Below, one piece after another: positions 48,101-60,100 of a DNA stretch of 64,000 nt (its first letter is position 1; the number at the start of each line of letters is the position of its first letter). The stretch is from Cladopsammia gracilis. Taxonomy: Eukaryota; Cnidaria; Anthozoa; Scleractinia; Dendrophylliidae. The translations under genes were made by a program, and so were the position numbers. The notes under the pieces were generated by a model that worked only from the letters and a program-made list of their open reading frames with translations, searched no databases and had not been told where the DNA came from. The DNA lies in the NCBI GenBank assembly GCA_022457155.1, contig JAJGOT010000275.1, forward strand, positions 87,501 through 151,500, in the 5' to 3' direction.

Positions 48101-51100
48101 GCCTTATAACCAAATAAAATTAATATGGTATACAAGAAGACACTTATAAAATTATAGTGCATATAGCATGTCTCATGGCGTTTTACATACACTTATGAGA
48201 ATGAGAACGGATGTCAGTTTACGAAGGCGCCTCAGGCAGCTGCTATAATGGTTGGAGTATGGTCTTTATACCTCGTCGGTTCTTTAATGGTTTTGTTAAC
48301 TTTTGTGGTGTGAAAACACTCGGCTTTAAGATGAACTCCAAGTTTAGAACAGATTTAGAGTGAACAAACAGATTTTCATAGAAAAAATGCAGCACCTTAT
48401 AACCAAATAAATACAGTATATAAGAAGAGACTTATACAGCACACATATAGCATGTCTCATGGCACTTTACATACACTTATAAGAATGAGAATGGACGTCA
48501 GCTTACGAAGGCGCCTCAAGTAGCCGCTATCGGTTGGAGTATGGTCTTTGATGTTTAATTGAAATAAATACCTTTGCACTTTTGTAAATAAGCAGCATCC
48601 CAGGTTTGACCACACACCAGAACTTTGCCCAGCCCTTTAATGTTCCACGCACCTGAAAAATAGACAGTACATATAATATATCCGTTGAAAGACGGTTGAA
48701 AGAAAAAAACATGGCCGTTGAAGGTAGCTAGAACTACAAAATTGCGAGTGCACTGTTTAGTTATAACAAAGCACACAGGAATTAAAAAAAAAAAACACGA
48801 GAGAAGTGTTTAGAGAAGCAAAAGCCACAGAAGTTCACACACTCTCGAGGGTGCTTATAAAATACTAGGAAACTCACCTTCAGCCATGAGGAAAGAATAA
48901 TAACAGAGGGATCTTTTAGTGCACTTGACAACTCCTTTATCCTTCGTTTCTGTTCTCGTCTGTAGCTCTCTTTCATTGCCTACACAAATAGTCATAAAAG
49001 TAAGTATCAACTGACATTATTGCAAGTAACGTAAACACCGGCGTATAAGCCACGCTCACAGATAAGCCGCAAACCGAGTTTACTGTAAACTTGACCTCTT
49101 TTAAGCCATCACCTCTATTAAGCGGTCAGTTGGCTATTCCCCAAGGGTGACCGCTTAATAGAGGTTTGACTGTATCAAACATCATTATCAAGCATAGAGT
49201 GATGGAAGGAAAAGGTAAATATAAATTAGTGAAAACAGTTAATTAAGATTCTTTTCCTTTCGTACATTACTGGAGGCACGGTGGTCTAGTGGTTAGCATG
49301 TCGGACTTTCAACCTGAAGGTCAGTGGTTCAAGCCTGGTCTCTGCCATTGGGTTGTTTCCATAGACTCTATGTTGTCTCTCTCCACCCAGGTGTATGAAT
49401 GGGTACTGGCACCATAATGCTGGGGAATAACCTAGCTTGTGATGGACTAGCATCCCATCCAGGAGGGGGGTAGTAATACTCTCAGTCGCTTCACGCTATA
49501 GAAACTGGGATAAGCTCTGGCAGTTGTGAGCCATTAGGCTTGTGAAGACTTACCTTTACCTTTCCTAGCGGTCACTCTGTACTTGATAATGATGTTAGAA
49601 ACATTGAAACGTTGTATCGCTATAATTTTTGTATTTTTACAACAAGAAACAATACAGTAAATTTTAATTCATGATGATGAAAGAAGTTGCGATAATTGTT
49701 GTGGTTCAAATTCTTCTCTGATTTGACAATTTTCAAACCAGTTTTATTTTTATTTTCCTTGTCTCAGGTTCATTACCATAATCCGAGGCAAAGAAAAACA
49801 AAAATCAAACAGGTTTGAAAGTTTTCAAACCAAAACAAATTTGAATCACATCATAAACACTTGCCTGCGGTCTGATTCCTTTAATCAGTTTCTCGCATGT
49901 TTTAAAACAAAACTAAGCTGGAAGGTTTTTTTTTAGTTTGTTTATAACAGAGCCTTATTCAGAGTATTCCACAGATGTCACCTGCAGCTGCACCAAGTTA
50001 AAAATATTATCATGTCAAAAATATAATTATCTCATAACTAGTGGTTCCTGATGGAAGGTGAAATGCTGCAAGCAGATGCTCTTATAGAGCATCATAATAT
50101 TTTTTCTGGATCAATAAAAAATATTGGAGTATATATTAGTTAACAGTGTCCAAAGTAAAGGGTCTGGGAATATAACAGCCATTAAACAGATAAATTAAGG
50201 CGTTAATGTCTTTAAATATGGGTATTAGGAGATGTAATAAACTAAAATATGAAGTCATGAAGTCTTACATGTAAATGTTGTTCAAATTGAAGGAATTAGG
50301 AGGCCAAATAAACTGCATATATAACAATAGGAACAACCCTTACTTAAATGTACTGTAGTAAATATACGAATATGTTGTGGTTCAAATTTTTCTTTGGTTT
50401 AAAGATTTTTAAACCAGTTTAATTTTTATTTTATTTTATCTTAGACTCATTACCATAACCTGAGACCAAGGAAAACAAAAATCAAACAGGCCTGAATATT
50501 TTCAAATCAAAGAAAAATTTGAACCACAACATTTTTTAATTGTTATGACTAATGCAAAGATTTAGGAGCATAACTAACTCAGCTATAAAACTCAGCTATA
50601 TAACTCAGCCTTTTTGTGTTCTTCAGTACATGTATACATATATGTGAATATGATGGGCATAACAAAGTAATGGGTTGTTTGGCACATTTCGCCACTGAGC
50701 ACATTTGCTTGATCATTTCTGTCAGTTTGTTTGCCATGCACAAATCAGAGCACATCGGCTCAACCCACAATTCGGTTTGTAGGTCTCTTTTTTTTTCGCT
50801 CCTTACACATTATTGTTACAATCAACGATGAACTAAGCTTCCTGATGCTTTGAAAAATGATTGAACAACTCCGTACAGTTGTAAATCAATAGGAAAAATA
50901 CTGACCAAATCCAGAAAGTCAGAAACTCCTGAGAACCACAGTCATGTCAAATAGAAAGAGGAAAGTGTGTTTGAGCCAGTGTTTAACAATGGTCAGCTGT
51001 GTTGTTGAACTGCATGAAAGCGAGGCAAGAGAATCTACTAATACACGAAGGTGAGGCAAAGTGTTCCACTAACACATCCCTCAAATCAACTTGCAATCTG

Positions 51101-54100
51101 AACTCAATAGCTACCCACAAAGGTAAATTAAATGCTGCAAAGTTTTATGATTTTTTTTTAAATAGGTGTCATGCTCACTGTGCTCATCACTGACAACAAT
51201 TACTGAATCCTCTTGATATATATGTAGCTTTTGAGTGCATCAGTCTACTCTTGAAAGAAACTGATGTTAGATTGTTGGAAATACTGTCCTATTTTAAATT
51301 TTCTCCTAAAAACATGGAAACAATAATTATTTCAGTATCAGACAAAACAGGATGCTACAATTACTGAACTAATTGAATTTCCATGACATCATAATATTAT
51401 AAATGGTTGCCCAATTCTGGCATACAAAAGAACATTGATTTTAACTTTAGCAGCAACCATATGACATCATAAAAATTCAAAATGGTGGTGTGCTGGAAAT
51501 TTAAAAGCAAAAAAAGGTGATATTTATATCCAATATTTTATACACTAAAATTTTTTTTCACTTGTTCATTTATTTAATTAATATTTGCTTATTTCGATTC
51601 ATGGAAAAGAAAGTTAAAACTAATAAGAATTTGAATTTAGACTTTATTTCCAACAATTTAACATCAATTTGTTATAACATCGGAAGTTCCCTGTAAAATG
51701 TACATCAACTGTACCTTGAAAGACTCCTTAGAGGCCTTCCTTGGAAATGAAGGTGATCTCTCTGGTAATGACAGTTTCTTCTCCAGCTCCTGCTGTTTAA
51801 AAAATACTCAACATAAGTTGTAAGTTGAGTTACACAAAGCCCTTCAATTATAGAATTAAAAGTGAAGTTTTCGTTACAGGTTAATGTACAATTGTCAGTT
51901 TTGTCACTGGCTCTGATGTTAACTAGGAATGCACACAATAAGGAGTTAATGGATCAGTCAATTCCAGAAGTACCCATCCCCTCACCCCCCCCCCTCCTCT
52001 CTCCTCCCCTCTCCCTCCCCTCCCCTCTTGTGCATTCCTGACAATATGCATGCATATTTCCTTAGAGTTTGTTCAGCTTAGCATTAAGGTAAGGTAAATA
52101 TGAAGGGTTTATATGTAGCGGCGACAAAATGCTGGGGGTAACCCTGCGATGGACTAGCATCCCATCCAGGGGGGAGTAGCAATATTCCTAGTTGCTTCAT
52201 GCTACAGAAACCGGGTTAAGCTCCGGCTGTGTGGGCCATCGTGGCTCGTGTGCGACTTTACCTTTACCTTACCTTATATGTAGCTTTATAATAATTTATT
52301 ACAGCTAGGATTGATGTTTAACAATAGTCATAGTCATATATACAATATTATTTTATAATAATATTTATAATATTTAGATAAGGTGCCCCCAATTAGTAGA
52401 TGGTTCCCACCCTTGGCTATGTTCCTCCCTGACACATTAATCTGAAAGTTCTTCTTATTATAATTATTATAATTATATATACTGGTATACATTTGCATAT
52501 TTATACAATACTGAATTTTGTATGCGCATTTTGATTGGCCATTACCAAAGGAGGATTTTTCAGGTATCCCATGATGCAACACGAATTAACTATAATTATT
52601 ATCAACTGAAAATTGCGTGACCAGTCATTTGCCATGGAGTTGCTCGAAGCGAGCACATCCTCCACTGCGTAGATTTCAGCAGTCAAACATATATCACATC
52701 GTCCAATCCGGCTTGTTGTAGGTTCCTAACGGTATTTAGTACACGTTAAAAGTAAAGAGAGCGGCGACTTTGTCTATTTCTGAACACGAACAAATTGAAA
52801 GGCATCAATGACAATTGAGACTTCGATTTCTGGTAGATGAAAAAATACTGCCGTCTTCCATATCACTTGTAAAAACATGAACATCAAGCAATTAATTTAT
52901 TAGCTTTGAACCGAAGGAAAGTGTAAAACGATCATTATAATATATGATTTGACCAAACTCATAAAAGGAAGCTGCAATTGTACTAAATACGATATTTCCT
53001 TCGACTGTAAAAACCAAAACAGAATCTACGCGATCAAAGCGAATTTCAACAATGTTTTGGCGACGATTTTGACCAAAATTTAATGATCCGATAAATTCCT
53101 ACAAAACGTGGGGACTTAAGGGGACCTTGTACTACATTTAAAAGCGTCACTCTCCGGGCACTATCAGGCGTAATTATATGCTAAAGTCCCCAGGATTAAA
53201 AACGAAACACTGCAAAACAGATGAAGGGTTAAAACACAACAAAGAAAGGAAGCAGATCAGCCATGCATGCCACTCAAAACAAAGACAACAATATTGCGAT
53301 ACATAGACAAACAGGCTCGGATCAAATGATATCTAAGTAAACTTTAATGTACATAGAAACCAAATAACGATTTGATTCACCTTTTATCGCATTGGAAACG
53401 AAGAAAACGTCTCGCAAAGATCAGTAAAATTTCACCTTGTGCACTTGCCATTGCAGGAAATTTGACACATCAGGATCGAAAATTTACGCGCTAGGCGTCA
53501 CGGGATACCTGAAAAATCCTCCTTTGCCATTACCTATGATCTATTAGAGTACAGACGCACAGTTGATGTCATGGAGAATTTGTTTTCTCTGTTTCGTCCA
53601 ACATGGCGGATAATTTTGAAAATGGGGACGAGATTATTCCGGAAAAGGCAAATGAGGGGTATCGAAAAAATGTTTAGCAGAAGCTTTTGACAATTAAAAA
53701 CAAGAAACGGAAGCAAAAAGTAGTTTTGATGACGTGGAAAATACCGAAACTAGAAAAAAAATCATTGATCAGTCAAGACCACAGTCGAGCATTACAAGGC
53801 TAATTTTCTTTCTTGTTATTGTATACAATGTAAAACAAATAGATTCCATTGTTCCGTGCATCTGTTCAGTTATAGATCACAGAAGACATCAAAATGTGGT
53901 AAGAACATCAGTAACTAACTCGCCTGTGGCTCATTGGCCACTTTTTTGTTCTTACCACATTTTGACGTCAACTGTGCTAACTGAACAGACGCACAGCAAA
54001 ATGGAATCTATTTGTTAAACAGTTATTATACTTTATCTCTCTTGTCTTGTTTGACCAGTGGTGTTGAATTCCTTGAGCTGGGGCCATCAAATTTAAAATT

Positions 54101-57100
54101 AAATTCTGTCTCATCTTGAACTGAAAATAATAGAGAAAAACAAGATAGCAGTCAATAACGTACCATACAATACACATTTTTTTCAGCAAGTGTAAAGAAT
54201 CAGTCAGTATTATTAAAAGAAACCAGTATATAAAACAAAAAATAGGCAGAGTAAAGAGAGTAAAATCCAGACAAAGTTAATTACCGTAATGCAATGGCTA
54301 CATTCCAGCCCTTGATTGGTTTTATTATGCACTCAATATATAATGTGCCATGACATTGGAACATGAATTATGCATGCAGTAAGGATGTACATAAACAATA
54401 TTAGTGTGCCACCTTGTCTTCAGGGCCTACTCCGCTTTGTTCAAATTCAAAATGGCGGGTCAGGAGAAGAAGACCCTGGACAAGGGTTGTTCCTAAATCA
54501 TACCGTCCAGAAGGACAAAGAAGATCAACTACTATAAAATCCAGGGTTGCACATTGGTGCTCGCCCGCTCACCCAGGCGAGTTTCAAAACTGTTGGGCGA
54601 GTACAAATCAAGGATCACTCGCCGGTTTGGCAAGTATGATTTTTATATGCAGAATATATTATTCAAAATACATGTAACTTTTTACTTTCCACTTAAAAAT
54701 AATCTACACTGTCCACAAGCCAACAGCTTACCATTTTGAAAGACTACTATTTCAAAATGCACATGCCTTAACTAAAAACAAGAAGTCACTGTCAGACTAT
54801 AAATGGCTTTGCGACCTAGATGAAGAGAAAGGGCTAACAGTTGGTGCAACATATCGTAACATCAAAGCTTGCAGAACTTTCACAAAATTTATTGCAGCAA
54901 CAGCTCAGGATCAAGTTGCACATATTATTCATGGGGGGAGGAGTGGGGGGCTATTTTTTTTTATGGTGGAGACTGGGCAAGAGATAACTGATCTGGGCGA
55001 GTGCAATTTGGAGGTCACTCGCCCAGATGGCGAGCGCTTCGAAATGTTAGTTTCCAACCCTGAGGCTTTTATGGTAATCCTGGGCCACGGGTATGAATTT
55101 TACATGCACATCTTGATTTAAATAAATACCAGGCTGAATTACTAAAAAAAGGCTGAATTACTAGTCAACCAATATCTAGACTGGTATTTATGAGAAAATG
55201 AATTTGGAAATTTCATCCTCTATGCAGGCCTCAAGAACAATAAGAAAAAAATAAAAATGCAAAAATGTGTGTAGAAATTGACTGAGTTTGTAAGGTATTT
55301 AACCAGCTTAGTGGAGTATATCACAATCGATTGCAACAAAGTTCTTTGAAATTTTTTAAGGTTAGCCTTATTTGTAACCGCTTTTGATATTATATCAAAA
55401 TTATCTAAATCTCCGCTTTAAATTAATTATTTACCACCCCTTGATTATTATGTTTAATAGAACAAAAAATAAAAATTTCCCACAGATTTAAAACAAAACA
55501 TTCATTCTCCATGAATTTATGAACATCATTTTCTGCACCTAATTTAGGATTCCTTTTGAATAGTCGATGGCATATGACAATCAAGTTATCAGCTTGAAAA
55601 CATGCTACATGGCACCACACAATATGTTTGAGCTCTGACAAGTTAAAATGTGTGTTATTCTCTTTTAAAACCAGCTGTCACAAATGATATTAGCTATTTT
55701 ACACTGTGTTTTAAACATCATAAATTGTTGTAAACATCATTTAATTCCTTGGAAGAAACTATCAGCTAGATGTTTAAACTGCTTTCGCTGAATGCAGGTT
55801 ACCAGGCAAAGTTTAAGGGTTGCAATTTAAAAATACATTAACACCTGGTGAATTGATGAAAATGGACAACAGAAAATTCACACCAAACTACTTTTTTTTA
55901 AATATATGGCCATTAAATAAGTCAGAAAAACATTTACAAGTATAACGGTTCACAGAGACTTATACTATTAAATCCACTGAAGTCATATTAATAGTTAACT
56001 TAACAGTTTCATTTAATTAGAGTTAGTGTTATAGCAGTAAATTCACAGAAAAAAAATCATATATCAGTAGTTTTATTTAAAGAAACACTTATGAGACTGA
56101 AAAATAAACACATTGTAAATTTTTAAGCTCTGTCAGAAGATTACATGCACATTGAACATGCTAATAATGTTTTAGGAAATTATATTTATCTAAGGCTGTC
56201 TCTAGATACAAAGCTTACATGCATGCATGTACATGTAGGTTTGTCTTTTCAAAATTAGTTATATATAATATTCTGAAAATTGTTAAGGTAATTATTATTT
56301 CTAAATAATAATTATCTAAACTGGTATTCAAAACCATGTTGACAATGTGACTACAGATTGATTCATACCTTGTTGCTGTTTACTCTTAGCTTTCTTTCTT
56401 GACATAACAACTTTTGCTGAAATTCAGCTTGTTTCAATCCAGCCTTATAGAAAGAGTATTTAACTCTTGCTCACAGCATTAATTTTCATATGTCAGTAAT
56501 AGAAACACTATTTTTGTGTCAGAAATTTAACTGACAATAATATACATTGTCATTATTTCATCCATAATAAGTTTACGCAGTCCTTATTTTAGTGAAATTA
56601 GCACAGAGATTCAAAACCCAAAATCCAATCATTGTAATCCTTTCTAAGCTTTATGGTGTTACAGAAGGCAATTGAAAACCAAACATATGTGAAATGAATC
56701 AATTCTTGCTGAATATTAATGATTTGATGACCAAACAACTCTGCACAGACGTTTGTCATTCATGTATGCTGTCACATTCAAAACTATAAGCACTCACATT
56801 ATTTTTTTTGCCCAGAAGAAAGAAAAGAATAGAAAAAAACTAAGACAGGCAGAAAAAGTAAGCTTAATTTTTGCCAACTCTTTTCCAAATTAATGTACAC
56901 TTTATAAAATGGATGCAAAATCATTTTAATGGTTGTCCGTTAAATTGGATGTACTGTAAAAGGGCCACGTGCAAGCAAATGTATGTATAGTTTGGAATGG
57001 GGAAATTAAAATACAAAATTAGGGTTTTCTTGAATTTCTCTGATTTTGATAAGGTCAGGAAGACACAGAAAGGAAAACAACATCTAACTGTCTGCATAAT

Positions 57101-60100
57101 GGACAACAGAGACACAACAAATACATGTGCAATGTATATGTTGTACTTTAAAATGATCTCAGGTTAAAATGATTTCAAACTAGTTTGATTTTTACCTTTC
57201 TTTGTCTTAGAATTATGTCAATTAATTTGAAACAAAAGAAAATCAATTTAACTAAACTAGTTTGAAATCATTTTGACCTAAGATTCATTTTGAACTACAA
57301 CATAATTTATACACTGCATTTTCATATAGTAAAACAAAACACATATACATGTTGTGGTTTAAATTTTTAGGGAGTTTGAATATTTTCCAGGTTAGTTTTT
57401 ATTTAATTTTTGTTGTTGCAGATTCATTTCCATTTAATCTGAGACAAAGGAAAATAAATTAAACTGATGTGCAAATTTCAAACAAACAAAAAAATATGCA
57501 AACCACAACATACAAAGAACACTGACATTTCTCAATCCTTGATTCTCATAAGTAGAAATTTTGAGTAGCTTAATTTAGTTTTAAGACACATATTAAATAA
57601 TTTGAGGATCAAGAAATGGTAAACTAAGGTCTGTTTGTCTAATTAGCCTTTCGAGAGTTCAGTCAAGTGACAAGCTCATTAGTTTATTGACTTCAAAATT
57701 CTTAAAACTTGACTCCAAACTTGTTCCATGTAGCTGGATAATTTCCGAGACTCCAGAAACGAGTCTTGTGGCATGAGCATCATATCAGTATGTAAAGAGC
57801 TAGTTTCCTTGCTATTCAACATCCACACAAGGCTGGAAGAGGTTTAGATGACGACATGTAACAACTACTGCAACTGATTTAGGAACCGATTATTTACTAT
57901 GCACCAGTGCAGCGACAGAAGTTTCATTTTGCGCCACATTTCTATCACAATAAAAATTGCTCATGTGTCTATTGCCTGCAAGAAGTCATCCCAAAGTGCA
58001 TAGGTGGTCTGTGTTTTGGTGAGAAATTTATGATGCATGCAACACATCACTTGAGAATGCTTGAGCTTTGCATTCAACTGTGCTTTACATACAAACATGT
58101 CACCGGAGCTTTGTATACAACCTCGCTCTTCAGCTAAGCTGATGACTTAGATGAAAAGGAACGACCCTTGGTACAAGGCTTACATGTAGTTACATTGGTA
58201 TTCAATATTGTGGCTACCAAATCGAGCCAATCTGAATTGGCAAGAGAAAAGGTCGGAAGCTCGGGAAAATTCCAGGTAAAGTACCTTAGATTGTTAAAGT
58301 TGATAGCATCTGCCATCTTTGGGGAGAGGGGTATAATTTTTCCTTGAAAATTATTGTGGGAGGTACAATTTACATACACTACATGTATATTTCTTAGAAA
58401 ACTGGCCAAGTTCCCCCCCCACCCCCTCCCCCTCCCCCAACATGGGATGTAATGAACAATTATTGGTCCCTTACTATCAAATAATTCAAAGCATGACAAA
58501 TGTCTGTACTACTTCCTGTGCACACCCATAATGTAATTTTAGTTATATTTTATTTGTACAGTGTACAAGTATATAGGGCCTCTAAGGATGACAGCCATTT
58601 TTTTTTACATTTAATATTTGCTATGTGCTAATCACTGAAGGAGTAATTCCCTATTAAATTAAAGGTATCTACTGCCTACTGTCTACTTCTGACCAATAAT
58701 AGTTTTAAATTTTTGCACACATTTCTTATCCATGGGTTTGTCACATTATTTTCTGCCCAAAGAGCTGCAGTCCAATATATCTAATATACCGGTACATGGA
58801 GGTTAGAACTTACATGTAACATAGAGCTAGAACCACCTTAACACAGCATAATGAACAGAACCAAAGAAAAGTACTGTACTGCTACATACAACAGACCAAA
58901 TTATAAAATTAATGTACATAACTCTTAATTTGACTCTAAGGGGGCAAATATTTAATATAACTTTGTGGCGAACATGCCTGTAAAAGTAACATACATGTAA
59001 CTGTACATACCCAAAGGACTCCCTCCTTGTGGAGAGCTGTGACCCTCTTCAGCATTATCATTGTTGGACTTATTGCGTGACAAATTTCCAAGAAGAAGGG
59101 CAGTGTCAACTAAAAACAAAATAAAACAGTTTGAACTATCTTTTGTTAGTTTGTCAACTATAACATTTTACAATTATATAACTGTTAAATTTCTTGTAAA
59201 CTCACTGGCTGTGAATCATTGCATAAATTATGAGGACCTGTACATGTGTACATACAATATACCTGCCAAGTCTTGTGCATTAGGTGTGAGTCTCACGTCT
59301 ATGCCAACTCGCACCTATGGGGCAATTTCTCACACCTGACTTACAGATTTGAGCTATCAGCCTTAACTGATCGCAATGATCCAATTAAAAATATAGTTAC
59401 ATTCATGAAAATCTGGCACTTTTTTGTAGGTTTTTATCATAATTCTGAACATAATACGATTACAGCTGGATGTTATTAAACGTAGGTCTCAGGTCCATGA
59501 TTCGGAACATCTTCGGATATGCATCTTTGGAATAGATGGGGTTGTTACCTCCCTGCTTGCCTTGAAATCGCATAAGGCCCCCACCAGCTTTCTAGGCACC
59601 AGCTCCTAAGCTCATCTATTGATGATGAGTTTAATCTTGTTTGAAACAACTTCCACAGTACTATTAATTTTTTCGTGTTACCAAACCTATGTGGCAACAT
59701 GATTTGCTTCTTCTCTGTCTTAATATTTATTACACTTCATAACATAAGAGAAGAGCTAACTGTACAATGACATTTGGACCCAGTTGTTCAGTAGGTGGAT
59801 AGCACTATCCCCTGGATAAATCTGATTACCCACTACCACAGGAAAAAAAAACAGGTTCCCATTTTTGGATATTTTTGTGTATTTAAAGTGCACATGAAGT
59901 GAAATTTCACTACCGTTTTATTTTAGGGTTTTATGTCGTTCATATTACCTTAATTTCATTTTCAGTCACTTTCCTCTTTTGTGCGAAGAGAATCCACTAT
60001 TTTTAGCAGTTTGAAAACTCCCGTCGGGTCCTGAAATTTGTGACATTTTGAGCGCGGCCAAAAAGAAACAAACAATGGATTTGTGACGTCATTCGTGAGT

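Noticed and set aside
49273..49345. Functional tRNA-Glu gene
   Set aside because: Acceptor and anticodon stems do not pair well and it continues into a SINE body found elsewhere.
53734..54018. 94-codon frame near exon 4
   Set aside because: It spans the inverted arms of a MITE; open only by chance.
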